NCBI RefSeq assembly: GCF_000445105.1
Contig: NZ_ATDP01000110.1
Span: forward strand, 86,657-150,656
Direction of reading: 5' to 3'
DNA from: Sphingobium lactosutens DS20
GTDB taxonomy: Bacteria; Pseudomonadota; Alphaproteobacteria; Sphingomonadales; Sphingomonadaceae
Length of the DNA: 64,000 nt
Part shown: piece by piece, positions 44,779 to 53,585 of the stretch
How positions within the stretch are numbered: position 1 is the first letter of the stretch
How the letters are laid out: each line of letters starts with the position of its first letter
Position numbers and translations under genes: made by a program
Notes under the pieces: model-generated
Database searches by the model: none
The model's input: only the letters and a program-made list of their open reading frames with translations
Told to the model about the DNA's origin: nothing

Positions 44779-47106
44779 ATGGCCAAATATGCGCACTCGC
44801 TGGAGGACGGACCGGAAGCGGATTGGGAACCGCTGGCGCATCATCTTTCCGCCGTTGGCGATCGGGCCGCAAAATTCGCCGCCCCATTCGGCGCATCGAC
44901 ATTGGCCTTGGCCATGGGCCTTCTACACGATATCGGCAAATGCTCAGCCGCCTATCAGACCTATATCCGCGAGGGCCGCATTCCGGGCGGGCCAAAGGGC
45001 CCCGACCATAGCAGCGCGGGCGCAAAACAATCCTGCGCCATATATGGCAAGGGGCTGGGTAGGCTAATGGCCTTTGGCATAGCCGGCCATCATAGCGGTT
45101 TGATGGACGGCGACGGCCATGGCGCAAGCGATCTCAATGGGCGGCTAAGCAAGGATCTGGAGCCCCATGACGACTGGCGCGACCATGTCGTAGGCTTGCC
45201 CGAAGCCACCACCTTGATCGCTGCCACGCCAAAACTGAACGTCAATGCGATCGACAGTGCCTTCTCCTACGCATTCCTGCCCCGGATGCTTTTTTCCGCA
45301 CTGGTGGATGCTGACTTCCTGGAAACCGAAAGCTTCTACGCAGCGGTGGGGGACGGACCGCCCCCACGCGGCGGGACGCTGACACAGACCCATCGAGACA
45401 AGGTGCGTGCTTTCCTGGCACGCCATCGCAAGGCAGACACACCTGTCAACCAGCTACGTTCTACCATATTGGACCATGCCAATGGCAAGGCCGCGCTACC
45501 GCCCGGCCTGTTCACGCTGACAGTGCCGACGGGCGGCGGCAAGACGCTCATCTCGCTCAGCTTTGCGATGGAACATGCCCTGACGCACGGCTTGCGCCGG
45601 ATCATTTACGTTATCCCCTTCACCTCGATCATCGAACAGACGGCCAAAATCTTCCGCGAAGATATCGCGCTGGGGGATGCTGTGCTGGAACATCATGCCA
45701 GCTTTGACTGGGACGAAAAGCGTCCCGCGACCGGCAATGATGCGGAAGAAGAAGGGGCTGCCGGCCTCGCAAAATTGCGTCGTGACGCCGAAAACTGGGA
45801 TGCACCGATCGTCGTCACTACGGCCGTTCAGTTCTTTGAGAGCCTGTTCGCCGCCCGCACCAGTCAGGCGCGCAAGCTGCACAATCTGGCGGGCAGCGTC
45901 ATCATCCTGGACGAAGCGCAATCGATACCCGTTTCCTTGCTGCGCCCCTGCATGGCGGTGATTGACGAACTGGCAAAAAATTACGGGGCCAGCGTCCTCC
46001 TCTGCACTGCGACCCAGCCCGCGCTGCGGCGGCAGGACGAAGCGTTGCCCCGGACGCCCAAAGGCGCGATCGAAGGGCTGGACATTGGCGACGATCGTGA
46101 ACTCGCACCCGATCCGATGAACATTTATGCCCAACTGCGCCGCGTCGCGGTGGAATGGCTGCGCGATCCGGTGAGCGATGCGGACATTGCCGCCCGTTTT
46201 GCCGAGCAACCGCAAATGCTTTGTATCGTCAACAGCCGCGCCCATGCCCGCGCTTTGTTTGATGCAATCCGCGAGCAGGCAGGAGCCGTCCATCTGACGA
46301 CCTTGATGTGCGCGAAGCACAGGCGGGCGGTGCTGGAGCAATTGCGCGGTGATCTGGCCGCAAAGCGCCCGGTGCGCCTTGTGGCCACAAGCTTGATTGA
46401 GGCGGGGGTCGATATCAGCTTTCCTGAAGTCTGGCGCGCGGCGGCGGGCCTGTCGAATATTGCGCAGGCGGCGGGACGCTGCAATCGGGAAGGATTGCTG
46501 GATGGGCTTGGGCGGACCGTTGTGTTCGAACCGGCCGACCATAAAATCCCGTCGATGATTTTGCCCTTCTACCAGGCCGCGCGCAATGTGTTGCGCCGCG
46601 AAGAGATCGACTTGCTCGGGCCGGACTCGGTGCGGGACTATTATCGCTGGCTTTATTGGGAACAGCAATATGCGGCGCTGGATGCCGCACCGCTCGACGG
46701 CGCCCCCTTCCCGATCATTCCTGCTATCCGCAAGACGGTGCAGGCGATCGCCTTTCCTTTCGCCCGCATCGCAAGAGCATTTCGTATGATCGACGATGTG
46801 ATGGACCCGGTCATCATTCCATGGGACGACACCGCACGCGCCGCTATCGCAACCCTGCGCCATGCCGACCTGCCGCCCCGTGGGGTGCAGCGCACGCTCC
46901 AGCAATATGTCGTCCCCGTTCCAGCAAAGTTCCGCGCCAGCCTGATCGGCAAAGGGTTGGAGATCATCCGGCCCGACCAATATGGCGACCGATTCGTCGT
47001 GATGGTGGAAGAAAAGCCGGGGGAAGTGCCGCCACTCTATGATCGCGCAATAGGGATGACACTGGATGATCCGCTGATGCGGTCAAGCGATAGCCTGTGT
47101 TTCTGA
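44779..47106 (+). CDS. cas3: CRISPR-associated helicase/nuclease Cas3 (type I-C)
   Basis: Degrades target DNA recruited by Cascade. The start ATG 44779 (MAKYAHSLEDGP) follows GGGGAGAGG; an ATG at 44746 has no such site. The N-terminal HD nuclease has 'HHLSAVGDRA', LLHDIGK (about residues 48-54) and 'AGHHSG'. The helicase part has Walker A PTGGGKT (about 248), 'YVIPFTSIIEQ', the DEAQ box (ILDEAQSIP, about 377), 'LLCTATQPAL' and 'ATSLIEAGVDISFP'. The 775 residues fit a fused HD-helicase Cas3. Confidence 0.97.
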   Translation: MAKYAHSLEDGPEADWEPLAHHLSAVGDRAAKFAAPFGASTLALAMGLLHDIGKCSAAYQTYIREGRIPGGPKGPDHSSAGAKQSCAIYGKGLGRLMAFGIAGHHSGLMDGDGHGASDLNGRLSKDLEPHDDWRDHVVGLPEATTLIAATPKLNVNAIDSAFSYAFLPRMLFSALVDADFLETESFYAAVGDGPPPRGGTLTQTHRDKVRAFLARHRKADTPVNQLRSTILDHANGKAALPPGLFTLTVPTGGGKTLISLSFAMEHALTHGLRRIIYVIPFTSIIEQTAKIFREDIALGDAVLEHHASFDWDEKRPATGNDAEEEGAAGLAKLRRDAENWDAPIVVTTAVQFFESLFAARTSQARKLHNLAGSVIILDEAQSIPVSLLRPCMAVIDELAKNYGASVLLCTATQPALRRQDEALPRTPKGAIEGLDIGDDRELAPDPMNIYAQLRRVAVEWLRDPVSDADIAARFAEQPQMLCIVNSRAHARALFDAIREQAGAVHLTTLMCAKHRRAVLEQLRGDLAAKRPVRLVATSLIEAGVDISFPEVWRAAAGLSNIAQAAGRCNREGLLDGLGRTVVFEPADHKIPSMILPFYQAARNVLRREEIDLLGPDSVRDYYRWLYWEQQYAALDAAPLDGAPFPIIPAIRKTVQAIAFPFARIARAFRMIDDVMDPVIIPWDDTARAAIATLRHADLPPRGVQRTLQQYVVPVPAKFRASLIGKGLEIIRPDQYGDRFVVMVEEKPGEVPPLYDRAIGMTLDDPLMRSSDSLCF

Positions 47107-47180
47107 TCTATCCGAAACTGAGGCAATAAGGGATTGTTTTCGCAAACTAACCATGCGGAATAGGTGCGCGGGGGAGAAAC

Positions 47181-47843
47181 ATGATGGGTATCCGATTGCA
47201 TGTCTGGGGCGAGCGTGCGTGCTTCACGCGCCCGGAAATGAAGGTCGAGCGGGTCAGCTATGACGTCATCACCCCGTCGGCAGCGCGGGGGATATTGGAG
47301 GCGATCCACTGGAAACCGGCAATCCGCTGGCATGTGGATCGCATCCATGTATTGAAGCCCATTCGCTTCCAGTCGATCCGCCGCAATGAAGTGGGGGCCA
47401 AGGCCAGCGCGGCCAATGCGGCGAGCGCGATGAAGCGCCGCACGACCGAGGGGCTGAGCATCGTCGTGGACGAAAACCGGCAGCAGCGGGCCGCATTGGT
47501 GCTGATCGATGTCGCCTATGTGATCGAGGCGCATTTCACCATGACCGGCAAGGCGGGACCGGAGGACAGCGCGGCCAAGCATGTCAGCATGTTCAACCGC
47601 CGCGCCGCGCAGGGCCAATGTTTCCACCGCCCCTGCCTTGGCACGCGGGAATTTGCGCTTGTGCCGGAAGGCGCGCCGCTGCCACCTTGCGAATTGCCCG
47701 CCGACAAACGCGACGCCGATTTTGGCTGGATGCTTCACGATATCGACTTCGCCAACGGTAACGAAAGCCGCTTTTTCCGCGCCGAGATGACGGGCGGGGT
47801 GATCGACGTGCCCCCCTTCGCGTCGGACGAGGTGGTGGGATGA
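47181..47843 (+). CDS. cas5c: Type I-C Cas5c (pre-crRNA processing endonuclease)
   Basis: A 220-residue RAMP protein with 'IRLHVWGERACFTRPEMKVERVSYDVITPSAARGILEAIHWKP' in pattern, the diagnostic N-terminus of Cas5c/Cas5d. In type I-C, Cas5c replaces Cas6 and cuts the pre-crRNA in the repeat; no cas6 is present here. The ATG-ATG start lies after GGGGGAG. It is 74 bp after cas3 and overlaps cas8c by 4 nt. Confidence 0.95.
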   Translation: MMGIRLHVWGERACFTRPEMKVERVSYDVITPSAARGILEAIHWKPAIRWHVDRIHVLKPIRFQSIRRNEVGAKASAANAASAMKRRTTEGLSIVVDENRQQRAALVLIDVAYVIEAHFTMTGKAGPEDSAAKHVSMFNRRAAQGQCFHRPCLGTREFALVPEGAPLPPCELPADKRDADFGWMLHDIDFANGNESRFFRAEMTGGVIDVPPFASDEVVG

Positions 47844-49636
47844 GCATCCTCCAGGCGCTCGATTCCTATTATCACCGGCTTGAGGGCGTGGCGGAGCCGG
47901 GTTGGAGTCCAGAAAAGTTCGGCTTCTGCATTGTCCTTGGCCCGGACGGCAACGTCATCGACGTGGAAGACAAACGTGACTTGTCGGGTAAAAAACCGGC
48001 GATCAAAACCTATATCGTTCCCGCTTCTTTTCCTCGCCCCGGCGTCACCCCACGCGCGTTCTTTTTGTGGGACAAAACCGCTTTCGCCTTGGGTGTGACG
48101 AAATCAAAACAAGTCGACGGTTGGGAGAGGAGCGACAAGCAGCACGCGGCGTTTCTGGAGCTTCACACTGAGCGCCTGGCGGGTCAAACGGATGACGGGT
48201 TGATCGCCTTGCGCCTGTTTCTGGAACAATGGTATCCAGAACGTTTTGACGGAGCACCGTTCAGGCCGGACATGCTGGACGCCAACATCATGTTTCGGAT
48301 CGACGGCGACAGGAATCTTTTGCACGAACGCCCCGCCGCCCGTTCGCTAGTGCAACGATATGCAGCGACGGAAGAAGCAGAAGAAGGCGAAGGCACTTTC
48401 TGCCTGATCTCGGGCGATCGCGGTCCAGTCGCGCGTCTGCATCCCACGATCAAGGGCGTCGAAGGCGCGCAGACTGCCGGCGCGGCGCTGGTGTCGTTCA
48501 ATCTCGATGCCTTCACCTCGCTGGGCAAGACGCAGGGCGACAACGCCCCCACGGGCCAGTCCGCCGCTTTCCGCTATGGCGCGGCGCTCAATCACCTTCT
48601 CACCCGTGACGGATCCAACCGCATCCGCCGCCCGATCGGCGACGCGACGGTTGTGTTCTGGGCCGACGCTAGCGATGCCAAGGCGGCTGAGGCAGCGGAC
48701 GCCTGGTTCGGCGCGGCGCTGGACCATGACATCAACGACGAGGCGGAAGCCGCCAAGGTCCGTATCGAACTTGAAGCCCTAGCCAAGGGCAAGAGGTTAA
48801 GCGACGTGCGCGAGACGATCGCGCCCGGCACGCGTTTCCACGTCCTTGGCCTGTCGCCCAATGCCGCGCGGCTGTCGGTGCGCTACTGGCTGACGGACTA
48901 TCTGGATGAGTTCGCGCAGCGCGTCGCGCAACATCATGCGGACCTGAAAATCGAACCCGCGCCTTTTGGCTGGGGCGCGGCCCCGTCCGTCAACCGCCTG
49001 CTGGCGCGCGCCACCGCATTGCAGGAAAAGTTCGAAAATATTCCGCCCCTGCTGGCGGGCGAAGTCATGCGCGCCATCCTTTCAGGCGGACGCTATCCCC
49101 AAAGCCTGCTCGCCGCCGCGATCATCCGCCTTCGCGCGGGGGACGATCCCTTGAGCGGATGGCATGTCGCTGTCATTCGCGCGGTGCTCAGCCGCGACTA
49201 TCGTTTCCATTTTCAGAAGGAGGACGTGCCTGTGAGCCTAGCGCCCGATGAACCCAACAAGGCCTATCAGCTGGGGCGCCTGTTCGCCGTGCTGGAAACC
49301 GCGCAACGCATGGCGCTTGGGCGGGTCAATGCCAGCATCCGGGACCGCTATTTCGGCGCGGCGTCGGCAACCCCCGCGAGCGTGTTTCCGCTGCTGCTGC
49401 GCGGCGCGCAAAACCACCTGGCCAAGCTGCGCAAGGCTGGAAAGGGCGGCTGGATCGAAAAGGAAATCGAGGACATTCTCGACAAGCTGACGCTCGACCT
49501 GCCGCGCGCCTTTCCCCTGGCAGAACAGGGCCGCTTTGCCGTGGGCTATTATCATCAACGCAAAGACCAGTTCAGGGTCCGGCCCGAAGCCGCCGCCGAA
49601 CTGGATGCTGCCGACCAGACCGAAGAGGGGGAATAA
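47840..49636 (+). CDS. cas8c: Type I-C Cas8c (Csd1) large subunit
   Basis: A 598-residue protein starting MSILQALDSYYHRLEG, which is a common Csd1 start, with 'FGFCIVLGPDGNVIDVEDKR' following and the later 'RFHVLGLSPNAARLSVRYW' that is highly typical of the family. Cas8c recognises the protospacer-adjacent motif within Cascade and, in type I-C, an internal start gives the small subunit Cas11. The ATG overlaps the cas5c stop (ATGA); the stop is 2 bp before cas7c. Confidence 0.96.
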   Translation: MSILQALDSYYHRLEGVAEPGWSPEKFGFCIVLGPDGNVIDVEDKRDLSGKKPAIKTYIVPASFPRPGVTPRAFFLWDKTAFALGVTKSKQVDGWERSDKQHAAFLELHTERLAGQTDDGLIALRLFLEQWYPERFDGAPFRPDMLDANIMFRIDGDRNLLHERPAARSLVQRYAATEEAEEGEGTFCLISGDRGPVARLHPTIKGVEGAQTAGAALVSFNLDAFTSLGKTQGDNAPTGQSAAFRYGAALNHLLTRDGSNRIRRPIGDATVVFWADASDAKAAEAADAWFGAALDHDINDEAEAAKVRIELEALAKGKRLSDVRETIAPGTRFHVLGLSPNAARLSVRYWLTDYLDEFAQRVAQHHADLKIEPAPFGWGAAPSVNRLLARATALQEKFENIPPLLAGEVMRAILSGGRYPQSLLAAAIIRLRAGDDPLSGWHVAVIRAVLSRDYRFHFQKEDVPVSLAPDEPNKAYQLGRLFAVLETAQRMALGRVNASIRDRYFGAASATPASVFPLLLRGAQNHLAKLRKAGKGGWIEKEIEDILDKLTLDLPRAFPLAEQGRFAVGYYHQRKDQFRVRPEAAAELDAADQTEEGE

Positions 49637-49638
49637 GC

Positions 49639-50571
49639 ATGTCCAATCCCGTCACCAATCGCTATGAATTCATCCTCTATTTCGACGTCGCCAACGGCAA
49701 TCCCAATGGTGATCCCGATGCGGGCAACATGCCCCGGCTCGACCCGGAAACCAATTTGGGGCTGGTCAGCGACGTGGCGCTCAAGCGCAAGGTGCGCAAC
49801 TATGTCGCGCTGGCGTCAGACAACCGCATTTACATGTCGGAAGGGTCAACCCTCAACCTGCTGCACAAGGAAGCCTGGGCCGCTGTGATGCCCGATGTGA
49901 CCAAGGCGGACGAGTTCAAGAAGCTGCCCAAGGAAGAGGCCAAGGCGCGCGAGTTGACCGCGTGGATGTGCGCCAATTTCTGGGACGTGCGCACGTTCGG
50001 CGCGGTCATGTCCACCGGCGTCAATGCCGGCCAGGTGCGCGGCCCGGTGCAATTCGCCTTCGCCCGCTCTGTCGAACCGATCCTGCCGCTGGAAATCTCC
50101 ATTACCCGTATGGCCGCCACGACCGAGAAGGACGCAGAGGAAAAGGGCGGACGCACCATGGGGCGCAAGCATATCGTCCCTTATGGCCTCTATCGCGTCC
50201 ACGGCTATGTCTCCGCCCCGCTCGCGTCGCATGAGACGAAGGGCACCGGCTTTTCGGAGGATGATCTGGAACTACTGTGGCAGGCGCTGGGCAATATGTT
50301 CGATCATGACCGTTCCGCAGCGCGGGGCGAAATGGCCAGCCGCAAGCTCATCCTGTTCCGTCACGACAGCAAGCTGGGCAATGCGCAGGCCCAATCGCTG
50401 TTCGACCGGGTCAAAACCCAGCGCGTCTATCAGGGCGCGGCCCATGACATTGGCAGCGAAGGCTATTTCAAGAATACCGACAATTGGCCCCCTGCCCGCA
50501 AATGGGAAGATTACCGAGTCACGATCGACCGCGAGGGGCTGCCTGCCGGAGTCGAGATCATCGAACGGTGA
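49639..50571 (+). CDS. cas7c: Type I-C Cas7c (Csd2) backbone subunit
   Basis: A 310-residue RAMP protein that coats the crRNA. It shows 'RYEFILYFDVANGNPNGDPDAGNMPR', 'GLVSDVALKRKVRNYV' and 'FWDVRTFGAVMSTGVNAGQVRGPVQF', signatures of Csd2 in pattern, and the C-terminal 'IDREGLPAGVEIIE'. It lies tightly between cas8c and cas4. Confidence 0.96.
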   Translation: MSNPVTNRYEFILYFDVANGNPNGDPDAGNMPRLDPETNLGLVSDVALKRKVRNYVALASDNRIYMSEGSTLNLLHKEAWAAVMPDVTKADEFKKLPKEEAKARELTAWMCANFWDVRTFGAVMSTGVNAGQVRGPVQFAFARSVEPILPLEISITRMAATTEKDAEEKGGRTMGRKHIVPYGLYRVHGYVSAPLASHETKGTGFSEDDLELLWQALGNMFDHDRSAARGEMASRKLILFRHDSKLGNAQAQSLFDRVKTQRVYQGAAHDIGSEGYFKNTDNWPPARKWEDYRVTIDREGLPAGVEIIER

Positions 50572-50578
50572 AGATCGC

Positions 50579-51238
50579 ATGATGCACCCGCCCCCGCCGG
50601 ACCCTGCCGTAGAGGACGCGCTTGTGCCGGTGTCGGCGTTGCAGCATTATCTGTTTTGCCCGCGCCAGTGCGCCCTGATCCATGTCGAGCGGATCTGGGC
50701 CGAGGATGGCGCAACGGCGGAGGGCCGCATCCTGCACGAACGGCTCGATGGCGGGCGGCCCGACCGGCGCGGCGGAGTGCGCACCGTGCGCGGCCTCACG
50801 CTGCGCTCGCTGACCCATGGCCTGGCGGGCAAGGCCGACGCGGTCGAATTCGCCGGGCGGGGCGCGCCGCCTTACCCGGTCGAATATAAGCGCGGCCGTC
50901 CCAAGGCGCACCGCGCGGACGAAGTGCAGCTATGCGCCCAGGCGCTGTGCCTGGAGGAAATGTTCGGCCAGCCCGTACCGGAAGGCGCCCTCTTCTACGC
51001 CCAGACGAAGAAACGTCTCGTCGTCCCCTTCGACACCGACCTGCGCGCGCTGACGATCGGCTTGGCGCAGGACGTGGCCAAGATGCTGGCTGAAAATCGC
51101 ACCCCGCCGCCGCGCGACATGCCCGGTTGCAAACGCTGCTCTCTGGCCGACCAATGCCGACCCAAAAGGCTGGAGCGTCCACCATCGATCCAGCGCTGGC
51201 TGGTACGCCAGTTGAGCGATACACCGGGAGAGGATTGA
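50579..51238 (+). CDS. cas4: CRISPR-associated exonuclease Cas4
   Basis: A 219-residue RecB-type nuclease that trims new spacers at their PAM end. Visible: the first iron-sulfur Cys in LFCPRQCALIH, nuclease residues in 'GKADAVEF' and 'VEYKRGRPK', the Gln in 'DEVQLCAQALCLEE', and the three C-terminal Cys in CKRCSLADQC. The start is ATG 50579 or 50582, 7-10 bp after cas7c. Confidence 0.95.
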   Translation: MMHPPPPDPAVEDALVPVSALQHYLFCPRQCALIHVERIWAEDGATAEGRILHERLDGGRPDRRGGVRTVRGLTLRSLTHGLAGKADAVEFAGRGAPPYPVEYKRGRPKAHRADEVQLCAQALCLEEMFGQPVPEGALFYAQTKKRLVVPFDTDLRALTIGLAQDVAKMLAENRTPPPRDMPGCKRCSLADQCRPKRLERPPSIQRWLVRQLSDTPGED

Positions 51239-51242
51239 AGCC

Positions 51243-52283
51243 ATGCGCCGCCATCTGAACACCATCTATGTCACCAGCGAAGATGCCTGGCTGCGCAAGG
51301 ATGGCGCGAATATCGTGGTGGAGGCGGACGGGGTGGAAAAAGGCCGGGTGCCGCTCCACCTGATCGGCGGGGTCGTCAGCTTCGGGCGACCCGGCGCATC
51401 GCCCGCGCTGATGGCGGCCTGCGCCGAGGCCGGGATCACGCTGTCCTTCCTCACGCCCAACGGCAAATTCCTCGCCCGGATGGAGGGAGCACGCACCGGC
51501 AATGTCCTGCTGCGCCGCGCCCAATATCACATCGCCGACGATTCCGTACGCGCCGTGCCGATCGTGCGCGGCATCGTGGCGGCCAAAGCCGCCAACCAGC
51601 GCACCGTTCTGCGCCGGGCACTGCGCGATCATGGCGCGCGGATGGATCCTGCGGCCCGCACTACGCTGGAGGCCGCCGATCTGCGGCTTGGCCATGTCGC
51701 TCGCCGCGCGACCGGCGCCGACGACATTGCCATTTTGCGGGGCCATGAAGGCGAAGCGGCGCTTGCCTATTTCAGCGCGTTCGACGCGATGATCCAGGGC
51801 GATCGCGCCCATTTCGCCTTTCGCGGCCGGTCACGCCGTCCACCGCTCGACCGGGTCAACGCGTTGATGTCGTTTCTGTATGCCATGCTGGGCCATGATT
51901 GTCGTTCTGCGCTCGAAACTGTGGGCTTTGATCCGCAGGTCGGGTTTCTCCACAGCGATCGGCCGGGGCGGTCCAGCCTGGCGCTAGACATGATGGAGGA
52001 ATTGCGACCGGTACTGGCGGATCGGCTCGCGCTGACGCTGATCAACCGGGGGCAGTTGAACGCGCGGGATTTCGTCATCGACGAAGGGGGCGCGGTGTCG
52101 CTGACCGATGACGGGCGCAAGACCGTGCTGGTCGCCTGGCAGGACCGCAAGAAGCGCGACCTGCGTCATCCCTTTCTGGGCGAAACCATGCCGATGGGGC
52201 TGGTTCCGCATATCCAGGCTCTCCTCCTGTCGCGCCATGTACGGGGCGATCTCGACGGCTATCCGCCCTTCATCTGGAAATGA
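51243..52283 (+). CDS. cas1: CRISPR integrase Cas1 (type I-C)
   Basis: A 346-residue protein starting MRRHLNTIYVTSEDAWLRKDG. The catalytic set is present: Glu in 'GHEGEAALAYFSAF', His in 'GFLHSDRPGRSSLALDMMEELRP', followed by the conserved Asp. It joins with Cas2 to insert spacers at the leader end. It starts 4 bp after cas4 and lies 3 bp before cas2. Confidence 0.97.
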   Translation: MRRHLNTIYVTSEDAWLRKDGANIVVEADGVEKGRVPLHLIGGVVSFGRPGASPALMAACAEAGITLSFLTPNGKFLARMEGARTGNVLLRRAQYHIADDSVRAVPIVRGIVAAKAANQRTVLRRALRDHGARMDPAARTTLEAADLRLGHVARRATGADDIAILRGHEGEAALAYFSAFDAMIQGDRAHFAFRGRSRRPPLDRVNALMSFLYAMLGHDCRSALETVGFDPQVGFLHSDRPGRSSLALDMMEELRPVLADRLALTLINRGQLNARDFVIDEGGAVSLTDDGRKTVLVAWQDRKKRDLRHPFLGETMPMGLVPHIQALLLSRHVRGDLDGYPPFIWK

Positions 52284-52286
52284 ACG

Positions 52287-52577
52287 ATGCTTATGCTGAT
52301 CACCTATGACGTGAACACGCAGGACCCCGCCGGGCGGAAACGGTTGCGACGCGTGGCCCGCGCCTGTCTGGACCTGGGCCAGCGGGTGCAGAACTCCGTA
52401 TTCGAATGCGAAGTGGACCCCGCTCAATGGGCGCAATTGCGCGCGCGCTTGATGGGCGAGATCGACGCGACTAAAGATAGTCTACGCTTCTATCGCCCGG
52501 GTGCGGACGGCAAGCGGAGGATCGAACATGTCGGCGCCAAGGCCGTGATTGACCTGGACGCGCCTCTCCTGTTTTAA
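52287..52577 (+). CDS. cas2: CRISPR-associated protein Cas2
   Basis: A 96-residue ferredoxin-fold protein; 'MLMLITYDVNTQDPAGRKRLRRVARACLD' in pattern, with the conserved Asp in TYDV, then 'GQRVQNSVFECEVD', and a C-terminal 'VIDLDAPLLF'. It forms the Cas1-Cas2 integrase core. It is the last cas gene before the leader. Confidence 0.96.
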   Translation: MLMLITYDVNTQDPAGRKRLRRVARACLDLGQRVQNSVFECEVDPAQWAQLRARLMGEIDATKDSLRFYRPGADGKRRIEHVGAKAVIDLDAPLLF

Positions 52578-52760
52578 AGACACTGCGAACCTGTATCTGT
52601 TTGGGAAACTCCGGCAGATTCGCACGTGCCGCAAGCGTTTGTAACCAGGTTGATTTTTTCATAGCGCCAGATCAACCGTTCCCTCAGATCCTCCACCACC
52701 AACCGGTTCGCGCAAACAGGGGGATTTACCCTTCTTTCTCATCGTCATAAACACCCCGCA
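52578..52760 (+). promoter_or_regulatory. CRISPR leader
   Basis: The 183 bp between cas2 and the first repeat. It is less GC-rich than the flanking genes, with short A/T runs (GATTTTTTCATAG near 52650). It has no gene. By position it should hold the array promoter and the integration signals. Confidence 0.65.
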
Positions 52761-53121
52761 GTCGCCTCCCACACGGAGGCGTGGATCGAAACCACGTCTC
52801 TCCGCGCTTGCCGGAATAGACCACGCGTCGCCTCCCACACGGAGGCGTGGATCGAAACACCGAGACAGTCAAGCGCGATCGGATCATGTGGGTCGCCTCC
52901 CACACGGAGGCGTGGATCGAAACAATGCCGGCGCGCCGACCAGCGATAGATACGTCGTCGCCTCCCACACGGAGGCGTGGATCGAAACTGTCATTTTGAA
53001 GCCGCAGGTATAAGCGCCGTCGCGTCGCCTCCCACACGGAGGCGTGGATCGAAACCGGCATTTGATGTATTTGTTGCCGATCAGCGTAAGTCGCCTCCCA
53101 CACGGAGGCGTGAATCGAAAC
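52761..53121 (+). CRISPR. Type I-C CRISPR array, 6 repeats and 5 spacers
   Basis: Six 32-bp repeats begin at 52761, 52827, 52892, 52957, 53024 and 53090. The repeat starts GTCGCCTCCCACACGG and ends AGGCGTGGATCGAAAC; the arms CGCCTCC and GGAGGCG form the hairpin cut by Cas5c, and the 3' end GTGGATCGAAAC is that of type I-C repeats. Spacers are 34, 33, 33, 35 and 34 bp. The last repeat has one change (GTGGATC to GTGAATC), marking it as the distal, oldest end. The array reads in the cas gene direction. Confidence 0.98.
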
Positions 53122-53585
53122 GGGAACCTTTCCCGCCAAGATGCGAGCCGTGTCCTTCTTATGGACGAAAACATTCTCATCAGCGCCAGGCCACGATAAC
53201 AGTTGTGCCTACGAGGGTATGATGACCTGCCGCCCCCCGGCGATAATCGCGGGATACGGGCATAGGTTTCAGAACGGGCCAAACAACCTCACCTCTGTCG
53301 ATGCCGAACGACATCCACGCATCTACCAACGTCGGTTACGCACTTGTCAAAACATAATTGCTTCAAGCTGGATTTTGCCGCTCACCTTCGGGCAAACCGT
53401 TTGAGAGGCTGAACATCGAAGGAATTTAAATAACTGTTTTTTTTACGGAAAGTGCTTTTCATCTAGGCGGCGCTTAGTGGCCGAGGCGTCCTCGCCCATA
53501 GCGGAGAAAAGCAGCTTGACATTGCGATCCGAATAAATCAGTTTTGTTCTAGAACGGAATTAACGAAATTTTGGGGAGAGGTTTA
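53122..53585. other. Region between the CRISPR array and the TonB receptor gene
   Basis: About 460 bp, AT-richer towards its right end, with no supported gene. It contains TTGACA at 53516-53521 and the palindrome at 53546-53555, and ends in the receptor's ribosome site GGGGAGAGG (53573-53581). Confidence 0.45.
53546..53555 (+). promoter_or_regulatory. Palindrome upstream of TonB receptor, possible operator
   Basis: Perfect 10-bp palindrome GTTCTAGAAC, 30 bp upstream of the ATG and 24 bp after a TTGACA hexamer. The location between a -35-like element and the start suits a repressor site, with the nearby MarR regulator as a candidate. No good -10 is visible. Confidence 0.35.

Noticed and set aside
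44282..45127. A 281-codon minus-strand frame over the SDR remnant and the cas3 start
   Set aside because: Arg/Pro-rich, overlaps the well supported cas3 HD domain, no domain seen.
45496..46980. A 494-codon minus-strand frame opposite cas3
   Set aside because: Shadow of cas3; no recognisable motif.
52726..53282. Minus-strand frames with repeated 'SIHASVWEAT' or 'FRSTPPCGRR' units, resembling a repeat protein
   Set aside because: They are translations of the CRISPR repeats and spacers.
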